Shown: positions 15,193-23,524 of the stretch, one piece after another | How the letters are laid out: every line of letters begins with the position of its first letter | How positions within the stretch are numbered: position 1 is the stretch's first letter | Assembly: GCF_009765975.1 (NCBI RefSeq) | Contig: NZ_LMUJ01000036.1 | Location: forward strand, 14,005-78,004 | Length of the DNA stretch: 64,000 bases | Source of the DNA: Acidisphaera sp. S103 | GTDB lineage: Bacteria; Pseudomonadota; Alphaproteobacteria; Acetobacterales; Acetobacteraceae | Direction: 5' to 3' | Notes under the pieces: generated by a model | Told to the model about the DNA's origin: nothing | The model's input: the letters and a program-made list of their open reading frames with translations, nothing else | The model's database searches: none | Position numbers and translations under genes: made by a program

Positions 15193-16566
15193 ATGCTTTC
15201 CCAAGTTGCCGAAATTGTCGCGCCGGTGGAGAACACCGCTCGCCGGCGCGGTTTTATCCTTTTGACGCTGTGCCTGGGGGTGCTGGTCGCGCAGGTTGAC
15301 ACCTCCGTGGTCAACCTGGCCGCTCGGCAGATCGGGGTGGCGTTTCATGCGTCCGTCGCCTCGCTGCAATGGGTGCTGGACGCCTACAACCTGGTCTACG
15401 CGGTGCTGCTGCTGAGTGGCGGGCTGTGCGCCGATCTGTTCGGGCGGCGGCTGATTTTCCAGGCGGGGGCGGCGGTGATCGCGGTGTCCTCGGTGGGGTG
15501 CGTGCTGTCGCCTGATATCGGCGTGCTGGTCGGTGCTCGTGTGATGATGGGGGTCGGTGCGGCGATGCTGCTGCCGGCTTCGCTGGCGATCGTGCGGGTG
15601 GTTTGGCCGGATCGGGCCGAACGGCAGCGGGCGCTGGGTGTGTGGGCGAGCTGCAACGGGTTGGCGTTCGTGATCGGGCCGACGCTAGGCGGCCTGCTGA
15701 TCGGGCATTTCGGCTGGCAGGCCGTGTTTCTGGTCGCGGTTCCGCTGGCGGTCGCGGCGGTGGTGCTGGCGGGCGTTGTCGTGCCGGAGTCAGCGAGCCC
15801 GGCCGGCCGAAGCCTGGATTTCCCCGGGCAGGTCCTGGGTGCGGTTAGCCTTGGCGGGCTGGTGTTCGGGGTGATTGCCTTGCGTGAAGGCGGCTGGGCC
15901 GGCGTGGTGTCGCTAGCCGTCGCGGTGATCGCCATTCCGTTGTTCCTGAGGGTGGAACACCGAGCGGGCGGGCGGGCGCTGGTGCCGCTGGATTTGTTCC
16001 GGGGTGGGGCATTCCGTGGGGCGGTCGCGGCTACTTCGGCGATGACGTTCGGTATCTACGGCATGATTTTTCTGCTGCCGCTGGTTTGGCAGTCGTCCGG
16101 GTTACTGACGGCTCGGGGTGCCGGGTTGGCATTGGCGCCATGCGCGGTGCTGTTCTTCGTGATTGCGCCTCGGTCCGGCCATTTGGCGCAGCGCATCGGC
16201 GTGCGGGCGTCGACCGCCGGGGGAACGGCCATTATTGGGCTGGGGCTCGTAGCGCTGAGCCTGACGCATCTTGGCGCGCCGTTGCCGGCGGCATTGGTGG
16301 GATTGGCGCTGACCGGGATCGGCATGGGGATCAACACCGGGCCGCTGATGGCGGTGGCGGTTGACGCGGTGGGACCGGAGCGGTCGGGCACCGCGTCGTC
16401 GCTGATCAATGTCGCTCGCATGGTTGGGGCCACGATGGGTGTGGCGGTGCTGGGTGCGGCCTTCGCGCTGGGCGGCGGTGGTGTGGAAGGGTGGCGCGCC
16501 GCGATGCTGCTGGGTGGCGTGGTGCAGCTTTTCGGCGCGCTGGCGGCTTGGCGGACGGTTCGGTAG
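15193..16566 (+). CDS. DHA2-family MFS drug exporter (EmrB/QacA-like)
   Basis: Drug/proton antiporter of 457 residues. The DHA2 signature in helix 1 reads LVAQVDTSVVNLAARQIG, followed by QWVLDAYNLVYAVLLLSGG, the loop GLCADLFGRRLIF, helix-5 motif C as CNGLAFVIGPTLGGLL, and late helices containing GIGMGINTGPLM. The length is at the short end for 14-helix members, so 12 to 14 segments are likely. It starts just after a perfect TTCGAA palindrome. Exported compound unknown. Confidence 0.85.
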   Translation: MLSQVAEIVAPVENTARRRGFILLTLCLGVLVAQVDTSVVNLAARQIGVAFHASVASLQWVLDAYNLVYAVLLLSGGLCADLFGRRLIFQAGAAVIAVSSVGCVLSPDIGVLVGARVMMGVGAAMLLPASLAIVRVVWPDRAERQRALGVWASCNGLAFVIGPTLGGLLIGHFGWQAVFLVAVPLAVAAVVLAGVVVPESASPAGRSLDFPGQVLGAVSLGGLVFGVIALREGGWAGVVSLAVAVIAIPLFLRVEHRAGGRALVPLDLFRGGAFRGAVAATSAMTFGIYGMIFLLPLVWQSSGLLTARGAGLALAPCAVLFFVIAPRSGHLAQRIGVRASTAGGTAIIGLGLVALSLTHLGAPLPAALVGLALTGIGMGINTGPLMAVAVDAVGPERSGTASSLINVARMVGATMGVAVLGAAFALGGGGVEGWRAAMLLGGVVQLFGALAAWRTVR

Positions 16567-16618
16567 GGCGTGTTTATGTCCGGCCGGCGAGAGATTGAGG
16601 CACCGGCCTTTCGTCGTC

Positions 16619-16640
16619 ATGGTGAGCGAAGGCTCACCAT
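16619..16640. repeat. Intergenic palindrome, ATGG-TGAGC / GCTCA-CCAT
   Basis: Perfect 9-bp arms ATGGTGAGC and GCTCACCAT around GAAG, preceded by CGTC. The same architecture recurs at 32284-32305 as ATGGCGGGC-CTTC-GCCCGCCAT followed by GACGA, marking a dispersed palindromic family with compensating base changes in the stem. Confidence 0.75.
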
Positions 16641-16689
16641 CCATGCCTTGGGTTGGAGAGGCAGAAGGCGTGGATGCCGAACTGCATCG

Positions 16690-16750
16690 GCATGACGAGC
16701 GGAGTTGCGTTACTCCGCCGCATGACGGGCGGAGTTGGGGTTACTCGGCC
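16690..16750. repeat. Imperfect tandem duplication (30/31 bp) covering a stop codon
   Basis: Two copies of GCATGACG(A/G)GCGGAGTTG-x-GTTACTC(C/G)GCC lie head to tail. The second copy supplies the TAA stop and last codons of the luciferase-like gene on the minus strand. Confidence 0.7.
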
Positions 16751-17895
16751 GCCCGCTTCTTCGCCGCTAGCCGGTCGATCTCCGCTTGTACGGCGGCGCC
16801 GGACTGGCCGGTGAACTCGTCGTGGTGGTCGCGGGCGTAGGCGTAGCTGCCGGTGCGCCACTCGCGGGACGACTGGAAGTGCGGGTGGACGTAGCGGGCC
16901 ATCAGCTCGTAGTGGCGCTTGGTCTCGGCCCAGTCGGCCCAGTTCTGTGCCAGTTCCATGATGACGCCGAAGCCGCCGGACCCTTTCAGCAGACGCTCTA
17001 TGAATACGATGGCATCGTCCGGCGTGCCGATGCAGGCGGTGCCGCTGTCGACCATGTATTGGTAGCGGTCGGTGATTTCGCCTGGAACGATCGGGAACGT
17101 CGCGACATCGCGGAAGTAGTCACAGAACTGGTCCAGGCCGTGCTTGACGTTTTCACGGGCCTTTTCGCGGGTTTCGGCGATGTGCATCAGGGTGACCAGG
17201 CGCCAGTCCTTACGGTCCGGGGTGTGGCCGTTTTCCTTTGCCGTGGTGGCGTAGAGATCCCAGTTGCTGGCGTGGTGTTTCAGCGCGTCGTCGCTGGTGC
17301 CGCCGATCGACAGCATGCCGAGGCCGTGGCGTCCGGCGGCCAGCGCGCCGGCGGGGGAGCGGGCGGCGGCGACCGCCATCTCCATGCGCGGGCGGGTGTA
17401 CGGGGGCAGTTGCAGTTGCGCGTCGCGCAAGTCGAACCAATCGGTTTTGCGGGTGACGTTTTTGCCGGCCAGCAATTCGATGATCACATCGAGGGATTCG
17501 TTCATCATGCGGCGCTGGTCGGCCGGGTCGATGCCGATTTTCTTCGCGTCATGCACCAGCGAACCAGGGCCGACACCGAGCATGGCTCGGCCGCGGGTCT
17601 GGTAGTCGAGCTGGACCATGCGGTCGGCGACGATGAACGGGTTGTGGTAGGGCAGTGACACCACGCCGGTGCCGAGGCGGATGTGTTTCGTGCGTTCGGC
17701 GGCGGCGGCGATGAAGACCTCGGGGCTGGCGACAATCTCGAAGCCGCCGGAGTGATGCTCGCCGATCCAGGCTTCGTGATAGTTCAGGGCGTCCAGATGC
17801 TGGAGTAGCTCCATGTCCCGTTCCAGGGCCAGAATGGGGTTTTCCGCCAGGCTGTGGAACGGCGCGAGGAAGATGCCGCTGCGTAGGTTGGTCAT
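16741..17895 (-). CDS. LLM-class flavin monooxygenase (luciferase alpha-like)
   Basis: 384 residues, the largest luciferase-like protein here. Features are MTNLRSGIFLAPFHSLAENP, the barrel segment YHEAWIGEHHSGGFEIVASPEVF, LGTGVVSLPYHNPFIVADRMVQLD, and GRAMLGVGPGSLVHDAKKIGID, all typical of the alkanal monooxygenase branch. It probably takes reduced FMN from a separate reductase. AGGAG lies six bases before the ATG. It is divergent from a Baeyer-Villiger-type monooxygenase gene 124 bases away, so the two may share regulation and act on one substrate. Such LLM proteins often act beside BVMOs in terpenoid or ketone catabolism. Confidence 0.85.
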   Translation of the reverse strand: MTNLRSGIFLAPFHSLAENPILALERDMELLQHLDALNYHEAWIGEHHSGGFEIVASPEVFIAAAAERTKHIRLGTGVVSLPYHNPFIVADRMVQLDYQTRGRAMLGVGPGSLVHDAKKIGIDPADQRRMMNESLDVIIELLAGKNVTRKTDWFDLRDAQLQLPPYTRPRMEMAVAAARSPAGALAAGRHGLGMLSIGGTSDDALKHHASNWDLYATTAKENGHTPDRKDWRLVTLMHIAETREKARENVKHGLDQFCDYFRDVATFPIVPGEITDRYQYMVDSGTACIGTPDDAIVFIERLLKGSGGFGVIMELAQNWADWAETKRHYELMARYVHPHFQSSREWRTGSYAYARDHHDEFTGQSGAAVQAEIDRLAAKKRAAE

Positions 17896-18019
17896 TGGGG
17901 GCTCCTGTGGATTTCGCGGGCAATCTGGTTGAATTCGGGCGTGCGTTCAATGCCAGGGTTGACAGAGGGTGGGAAATCCGGAGCGTCGGGGCGGGTGGAA
18001 ACAATCGGGAGGCCGCGCC

Positions 18020-19666
18020 GTGTCTGAGGTTATGGAAGAAGGGCGAACCGCCACGGCTGCGGATACGCGGCACTTCGATGTGGTGGTCGTGGGCGGCGGG
18101 CTGGGCGGCCTGTACGCCCTGCATCGGCTGCGCGGGCTGGGGCTGTCGGTGCGCGTGTTCGAGGCCGGGTCCGGCGTCGGCGGAACATGGTTCTGGAACC
18201 GCTATCCTGGCGCTCGGTGCGACGTCGAGAGCATGGAGTATTCCTATGGGTTCTCCGATCCGTTGCAACAGGAATGGCATTGGCCGGAGCGGTATGGAAC
18301 GCAGCCGGAAATCCTGCGGTATATTAACCATGTCGCTGATCGGTTCGATTTGCGTCGGGATATCCAGCTAAATACCCGCGTGGTGTCGGCGGTGTTCGAT
18401 CCGGCGGCCGGGCAGTGGACGTTGGGGACCGAGCAGGGGGAGATGGTTACCGCTCGGTTTTGCGTGATGGCGAGTGGGAATTTGTCCACGCCGCGGGTGC
18501 CGGATTTCAAGGGATTGGAGTCGTTTCAAGGGAAATGGTACCACACCGGGCTGTGGCCGCATGAAGGTGTGGATTTCTCCGGCTTGCGGGTGGGGGTGAT
18601 CGGCACAGGATCGTCCGGCGTGCAGATGATCCCGCATATCGCGGCGCAGGCAGATCATCTGACGGTGTTTCAGCGCACGGCGAATTTCAGTTTGCCGGCG
18701 CGGAATGCACCGCTGGATCCGGAGAAGGAGCGACGCCACAAGCAGGAATACGAGGATCGCCGGCGGGCCGCGCTGGATACGCCGTTCGGGATTGCCGGGC
18801 ATCCGGCGCCGACCCAGGGCGCTCTGCAAGTCACCGAGGCGGAGCGGCAGAGTGCCTATGAGCGGAAATGGGCCGAGGGGGGCAGCATCAGTTTCCTGTA
18901 TTCCTATACCGATCTGCTGGTGAACCAGGAGGCGAACGATACGGCGTCGGAGTTCGTGCGGCAGAAGATCAGAAGCATCGTCCGCAATCCGGCGACGGCG
19001 GAGATCCTGGCGCCGAAGGATCATCCGATCGGGACGAAGCGATTGTGCCTGGATACCAACTACTACGAGACGTATAACCGCAATAACGTTTCTCTGGTGG
19101 ATGTGAAGAGCGATCCGATCCAGGAGATTGCCGCGACGGGTCTGCGGACTCGCGATGGGACGTTTGGGCCGTTCGATGCGATCGTGTTTGCCACGGGTTT
19201 CGATGCGATGACCGGGGCGTTGCGGGAGATCGATGTTCGCGTTGAGGGCGGTCCGGCACTGGCGGAGCAGTGGGAGGCTGGGCCTCGGACCTATCTGGGG
19301 CTGATGGTGTCTGGGTTTCCCAATATGTTTGTTGTGACAGGGCCGGGTAGCCCGTCGGTGAAGACCCAGATGATCCTGGCGATCGAGCAGCATACGGACT
19401 GGATTGCCGATTGCCTGACGTATATGCGCGACCATGGCTACGAGCGGATCGAGGCGAGCCGGCCGGCTCAGGATGCGTGGGTCGAGCACGTCAATCAGGT
19501 GGCTGACAGCACGTTGTATCCGTTGGCGAACTCCTGGTACGTGGGGGCGAATATTCCGGGCAAGCCGCGGGTGTTCATGCCGTATGTCGGTGGGTTCGCC
19601 GGGTATAAGCGGCGGTGCGATTCGGTTGCGGCGAATGGGTATGAGGGGTTTGTGCTCAGCCGGTAG
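18020..19666 (+). CDS. Baeyer-Villiger-type flavin monooxygenase
   Basis: NADPH- and FAD-dependent enzyme inserting oxygen next to a ketone. 548 residues from GTG 18020, which follows GGGAGG by 8 bases. It has the FAD-binding GGGLGG (25-30), the BVMO fingerprint FQGKWYHTGLWP (169-180, matching FxGxxxHTxxWP) and the NADPH-binding GTGSSG near 196. The C-terminal FATGFDAMTGAL and GPGSPSVKTQ segments match cyclohexanone/cyclopentadecanone monooxygenase relatives. An in-frame GTG at 17969 would add 17 non-conserved residues. Followed on the opposite strand by an MBL hydrolase, which could open a lactone product. Confidence 0.9.
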   Translation: MSEVMEEGRTATAADTRHFDVVVVGGGLGGLYALHRLRGLGLSVRVFEAGSGVGGTWFWNRYPGARCDVESMEYSYGFSDPLQQEWHWPERYGTQPEILRYINHVADRFDLRRDIQLNTRVVSAVFDPAAGQWTLGTEQGEMVTARFCVMASGNLSTPRVPDFKGLESFQGKWYHTGLWPHEGVDFSGLRVGVIGTGSSGVQMIPHIAAQADHLTVFQRTANFSLPARNAPLDPEKERRHKQEYEDRRRAALDTPFGIAGHPAPTQGALQVTEAERQSAYERKWAEGGSISFLYSYTDLLVNQEANDTASEFVRQKIRSIVRNPATAEILAPKDHPIGTKRLCLDTNYYETYNRNNVSLVDVKSDPIQEIAATGLRTRDGTFGPFDAIVFATGFDAMTGALREIDVRVEGGPALAEQWEAGPRTYLGLMVSGFPNMFVVTGPGSPSVKTQMILAIEQHTDWIADCLTYMRDHGYERIEASRPAQDAWVEHVNQVADSTLYPLANSWYVGANIPGKPRVFMPYVGGFAGYKRRCDSVAANGYEGFVLSR

Positions 19667-19699
19667 GACGGATGGCGGTTTGGGCGCTGGTGCGCAGAT

Positions 19700-19719
19700 G
19701 GCCGGGACTGCGCCCGGCC
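19700..19719. repeat. Intergenic palindrome GGCCGGG / CCCGGCC
   Basis: GGCCGGG-ACTGCG-CCCGGCC followed by ATGACGGG in the gap between the convergent BVMO and MBL genes. It belongs to the family also seen near 35.0-35.1 kb, at 46479 and at 53570-53588. It could serve as a bidirectional terminator. Confidence 0.7.
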
Positions 19720-19744
19720 ATGACGGGTGTTCGACGGTCGCGGG

Positions 19745-20596
19745 TTAGACGTCCAGCCGGTAGCCGTCGCCGTCGTTGACGAGTTTGCCGGCGGTTGCGC
19801 CGGCGAAATGGGTCCCGATGATCAGCACCGGCGTGCCGGCGAGGCGTTGGAACATGCGGCGGCGGGTTTCGATGCCTTGGTCGGGGTCGCTGTCGGCGAG
19901 CGTGCTCCATTCCGGGTGGGCGATCTGGCAGGGGTGGTGCATGAAGTCGCCGGTGATCAGGGCTTGCTCGCCCTTTGATTGGATCATCACGCTGACGTGC
20001 CCGGGGGTGTGACCCAGGGTTGGGGTCAGGGTGATTTCGTCGCAGATGCGTTCATTGGTTTCGACCATGGTGGCGAGGCCGGACTCGATGATCGGTGTGA
20101 CTGAGTCCGCCAGGATGTTCGCCATGTCCGGGCGGTCCTTCACGGTGCGCCAGTGGTCGTATTCGGTGCGCCCCATCAGGTAGCGCGCTCGGGGGAAGGT
20201 CGGCACCCATTTGCCGTCCACCAGCCTGGTGTTCCAGCCGACATGGTCAACGTGGAGATGGGTGCAGAGCACGGTATCGATCGATTCCGGCGGGAAACCG
20301 GCCGCGGTAATGTCGGCGAGGAACGGGCCGTCGCGGTCGTTCCAGTGGGGGATGCGGCGGCCCTGTTTGTCATTGCCGAGGCAAGTGTCGACGACGATGC
20401 GGCGGTCGGGCGTTTCGACGATGAAGCTGTGGATGCTCATGCGCAGGCGGCCGTTTTCGTCGGCGAAATGCGGTTGCAGCCAGGTGATGGGCAGGACTGC
20501 CTCGGGCGTTGCTTGCGGCAGCAGGAAACGCGAGCCGCCGGTCATCTCCAGCTCGACGATTTTGGTGACCGTGACGTCGCCGATCTGCCATTTCAT
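19745..20596 (-). CDS. Metallo-beta-lactamase-fold hydrolase
   Basis: Dinuclear-zinc hydrolase, 283 residues, close in layout to lactonase-like MBL proteins. Metal ligands are visible: HLHVDH in CTHLHVDHVGW near 112-118, His in LGHTPGHV, Asp in TGDFMHHP and a C-terminal His in GTHFAG. No signal peptide follows from the ATG at 20596, which is preceded by GGAGGG. Its position between a Baeyer-Villiger enzyme and an acyl-CoA dehydrogenase operon fits lactone opening, but this is inference. It is divergent from the isomerase gene. Confidence 0.85.
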   Translation of the reverse strand: MKWQIGDVTVTKIVELEMTGGSRFLLPQATPEAVLPITWLQPHFADENGRLRMSIHSFIVETPDRRIVVDTCLGNDKQGRRIPHWNDRDGPFLADITAAGFPPESIDTVLCTHLHVDHVGWNTRLVDGKWVPTFPRARYLMGRTEYDHWRTVKDRPDMANILADSVTPIIESGLATMVETNERICDEITLTPTLGHTPGHVSVMIQSKGEQALITGDFMHHPCQIAHPEWSTLADSDPDQGIETRRRMFQRLAGTPVLIIGTHFAGATAGKLVNDGDGYRLDV

Positions 20597-20699
20597 GACG
20601 GTGCCCTCCGATTTGCCGCCATCCTATGCCGGGTCGTTCGGCTTGTGCCAATCCGCCTTGTCCATCAGGATCGCCGATCAATGGATCTGGAGGAAACGG

Positions 20700-21305
20700 A
20701 TGGGCTTGCATATCGACTATTACGCGTCGTTGAACTCGCCTTGGACGCATCTGGGCGCTGCGCGTATCGAGGCAATGGCGATGGCCCATGGTGCGTCTCT
20801 GCGCATCTACCCGGTTGATTTTACCGAGATTTTTGCGAATTCAGGTGGGTTCCCGCTGCCGAAGCGGTCGTCGCAGCGGCGCTTCTATCGGATGCAGGAG
20901 CTGGCGCGCTGGCGCGACCATCTGGGGATCCCGATCCATCCGGAACCGAAGTTCTTTCCGTCCAGTGAGGCGCTGACCTCGGGCTGTGTGATCGCGCTGC
21001 GGGAGACGGTCGGCGATCAGCCGGCGATCAAGCTGGCGCACCGGGTCCTGAAGGCGTTGTGGCAGGAGGAAAAGAACCCGGCCGATCCCGCCACGCTGGC
21101 GTCGTTCATCACTGAAATCGGGCTGGACGCCGACCAGGTGATGAAGCTGGGGGCGGAGCCGCGCTGGGCCGAACGGCGGGTGGCGGATACGAAGTGGGCG
21201 CTGGAGCGGAATGTATTCGGGGCACCGAGCTACGTGATTGGTGAGGAGATTTTCTGGGGACAGGATCGGTTGGAGTTTGTCCAACGCCGGCTGGCGCGCG
21301 GCTGA
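20700..21305 (+). CDS. DsbA-family 2-hydroxychromene-2-carboxylate isomerase-like protein
   Basis: 201-residue thioredoxin-fold protein of the NahD/HCCA isomerase family, which uses glutathione. It begins IDYYASLNSPWTHLGAARI, where the usual redox CxxC is replaced by SPWT, as in NahD. It retains FPLPKRSSQRRFYRMQELARWRDHLGIP and the C-terminal GAPSYVIGEEIFWGQDRLEFV. The start ATG 20700 follows GGAGGAAA. Its TGA overlaps the next ATG by one base, starting a four-gene operon with a luciferase-like enzyme and two acyl-CoA dehydrogenases. NahD itself acts in naphthalene breakdown; here the substrate is unknown. Confidence 0.85.
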   Translation: MGLHIDYYASLNSPWTHLGAARIEAMAMAHGASLRIYPVDFTEIFANSGGFPLPKRSSQRRFYRMQELARWRDHLGIPIHPEPKFFPSSEALTSGCVIALRETVGDQPAIKLAHRVLKALWQEEKNPADPATLASFITEIGLDADQVMKLGAEPRWAERRVADTKWALERNVFGAPSYVIGEEIFWGQDRLEFVQRRLARG

Positions 21306-22351
21306 TGCGGGTCTACACGATCCTGCCGCAGCGGCACTGGCGGGAGGTTGCTCCGGCGGCTGAAGCGGCCGAAGCGGCCGGGTTCGATGCGCTGATGACG
21401 GTGGAACTGGGGCATGATCCGTTGGTGCCGCTGGCGCTGGCGGGGTTGGCGACGCGGACGGTGGAACTGACGCCGTCGGTGGCGGTGGCGTTTCCACGCA
21501 GCCCGACGGTGCTGGCGCAGCAGGCTTGGGACATCCATGCCAATTCGGGTGGACGGTTCGTGCTGGGGTTGGGCAGCCAGGTGAAGGGGCATAACGAGCG
21601 GAGGTTCGGGATTGCCTGGACGGCGCCGGCGCCTCGGATGCGCGATTATGTGCTGGCGCTGCGGGCGGTGTGGAAGGCGTGGGAGACGCGCGGGCGGCTG
21701 AATTTCGACAGTCCGCATTACAAGCTGACGTTGATGACGCCGGATTTCTCGCCAGAGCCGACAGGGTTGCCGATGGTGCCGGTGACCGTGGCGGCGGTGG
21801 GGGAGGCGATGCTGCGAGTCGCTGGCCAGGTGGGCGATGGGGTGCGGCTGCATCCGCTGTGCTCACGGGCGTATCTGGAGCAGGTGTGCATGCCGCAGAT
21901 GATGGAGGGGATGCGGCGCAGCGGGCGGTCTCGGCTGAATTTCGATGTGCATGGCGGGGGATTTGTCTGCACTGGGCCGGATGAGAGGACGGTTGCCGCC
22001 GAAATGGAAAAGGCTCGGCGTCGTATCGGTTTCTATGGGTCGACGCGGACGTATCTGCCGATCCTGGCGCTGCACGGGTTGGAAGATCTGAGTGCTAAGC
22101 TGCATCGCATGTCGGTGGAGGGGCAGTGGGATCGAATGGGGGCGGAAGTTTCCGATGATACCGTGCGCATCTTCGCCGCCTGCGGCACGTATGATGGTCT
22201 AGCCGAGGCGGTCGAGGACCGGTTCGGTGGCGTGGCTGACTCGATCGATCTGCATTTTCCGGCGGGCGTCGCACCTGGGCTGGCGAAGGAGCTGGTGAGC
22301 GATATCCGCCGCATCCCGCACACATTCGCGGGCTTCAACACAAACTGGTAG
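21305..22351 (+). CDS. LLM-class F420-type oxidoreductase (TIGR03617-like)
   Basis: 348-residue luciferase-like barrel: AAEAAGFDALMTVELGHDPLVPLALAG, RTVELTPSVAVAFPRSPTVLAQQAWDIH, SGGRFVLGLGSQVKGHNERRFG, and VPVTVAAVGEAMLRVAGQVGDGVRLHPLCS. The pattern matches a group usually annotated as F420-dependent, though F420 use is unproven. The ATG overlaps the stop of the isomerase gene (TGATG) and 10 bases separate it from the acyl-CoA dehydrogenase gene, so all are co-translated. It probably performs a redox step on a CoA-linked or cyclic intermediate. Confidence 0.85.
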   Translation: MRVYTILPQRHWREVAPAAEAAEAAGFDALMTVELGHDPLVPLALAGLATRTVELTPSVAVAFPRSPTVLAQQAWDIHANSGGRFVLGLGSQVKGHNERRFGIAWTAPAPRMRDYVLALRAVWKAWETRGRLNFDSPHYKLTLMTPDFSPEPTGLPMVPVTVAAVGEAMLRVAGQVGDGVRLHPLCSRAYLEQVCMPQMMEGMRRSGRSRLNFDVHGGGFVCTGPDERTVAAEMEKARRRIGFYGSTRTYLPILALHGLEDLSAKLHRMSVEGQWDRMGAEVSDDTVRIFAACGTYDGLAEAVEDRFGGVADSIDLHFPAGVAPGLAKELVSDIRRIPHTFAGFNTNW

Positions 22352-22361
22352 GGAAACGACC

Positions 22362-23510
22362 ATGGCGACGCCGATGTTCCGTTTCGATCCCGTCGAATTG
22401 CCGCCGGAGGCGCTGGTGATGCGAGCCGAAGTGCGGGAATTCATCAAGGACAATGCGGAGCTGATGAAGTTTCCGCGCGGCGATTTCAATCGCGAGTTCA
22501 GCCGGAAGATGGGCAAGCGCGGCTGGATCGGCCTGACGTGGCCGAAACAATATGGCGGGCATGAACGTTCGGCGTTCGAACGCTTCGTGCTGATCGAGGA
22601 GATGCTGGCGGCGGGGGCTCCGCTGTCCGCGCACTATACCGGCGATCGGCAGAGTGGGCCGAACATCCTGCGGTTCGGCACGGAGGAGCAGAAGATGTTC
22701 TTCTGTCCGAAGATCGCTGCCGGAGAGCTGACATTTTGCATCGGGATGAGCGAGCCGAACTCGGGGTCTGATGTGGCGGGCACGCGGACTCGGGCGGTAA
22801 AGGTCGACGGCGGTTACAAGATCAACGGCAGCAAGCTGTGGACGTCGAATGCGCATCGGGCGGACTACGCGATCCTGTTCTGCAAGATGGGCGGCGGCGG
22901 GTATGACGAAACCGATCGCCATGCGGGCGCAACGCAATTTCTGCTCGACCTTAAACTGCCGGGCATCGAGATCAGGCCGGTGATCAACCTGCTGGGTGAA
23001 CACCATTTCAACGAGATTTTTCTGACCGATGTCTTTGTCCGCGACGACCGGCTGCTGGGGAGAGAAGGTAACGGTTGGAACCAGTTGACCAGCGAGCTGG
23101 CGTTTGAGCGCAGTGCGCCCGATCGGTTCCTGGTGTTGTTCCAGATGCTGCGGGAGATGGTGCGGATGGCCGGGCCATCTCCGGACAAGGCGACGGCGGC
23201 GGCGCTGGGGAAGCTGATCGCTCAGTTGGCGACGTTGCGCAGCATGTCGCTGTCGATCGCGGGCATGCTGCAGGACGGGTTGTCGCCCAATAACGAGTCC
23301 GCGGTGGTGAAGGACCTGGGCACTCGGTATGAGCAGGATATTCCGGTGGTGGCCAGGCAGTTGTTCCCGACGGAACCGGAACTGGAGGCGGTCGAGACGT
23401 ATGTGTCGATGATCGCCAGCAGCACGATGAATGCGCCGCGGTTTTCCATTCAGGGTGGGACTCGCGAGATCCTGCGCGGGATTATCGCGCGTGGGCTTGG
23501 GTTGCGCTGA
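22362..23510 (+). CDS. Acyl-CoA dehydrogenase, subunit 1 of a pair
   Basis: FAD-dependent desaturase of a CoA thioester, 382 residues. All domains are present: N-terminal helical part with WIGLTWPKQYGGHERS, the FAD/substrate strand FCIGMSEPNSGSDVAGTRTRA, INGSKLWTSNAHRADYAI, the helical C-terminal domain and RFSIQGGTREILRGIIARGLG. In classical members the C-terminal motif YEGT supplies the catalytic Glu; here it reads QGGT, so the base must come from elsewhere or from the partner subunit. Paired, dissimilar subunits of this kind form alpha2-beta2 enzymes on steroid side chains in actinobacteria. Followed 14 bases later by the second dehydrogenase gene. Confidence 0.88.
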   Translation: MATPMFRFDPVELPPEALVMRAEVREFIKDNAELMKFPRGDFNREFSRKMGKRGWIGLTWPKQYGGHERSAFERFVLIEEMLAAGAPLSAHYTGDRQSGPNILRFGTEEQKMFFCPKIAAGELTFCIGMSEPNSGSDVAGTRTRAVKVDGGYKINGSKLWTSNAHRADYAILFCKMGGGGYDETDRHAGATQFLLDLKLPGIEIRPVINLLGEHHFNEIFLTDVFVRDDRLLGREGNGWNQLTSELAFERSAPDRFLVLFQMLREMVRMAGPSPDKATAAALGKLIAQLATLRSMSLSIAGMLQDGLSPNNESAVVKDLGTRYEQDIPVVARQLFPTEPELEAVETYVSMIASSTMNAPRFSIQGGTREILRGIIARGLGLR

Positions 23511-23524
23511 AGGGGGAATGCATC

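Noticed and set aside
20211-20699. Long upstream extension of the isomerase frame
   Set aside because: Antisense to the MBL hydrolase gene; ATG 20700 with GGAGGAAA gives the correct NahD-like start.
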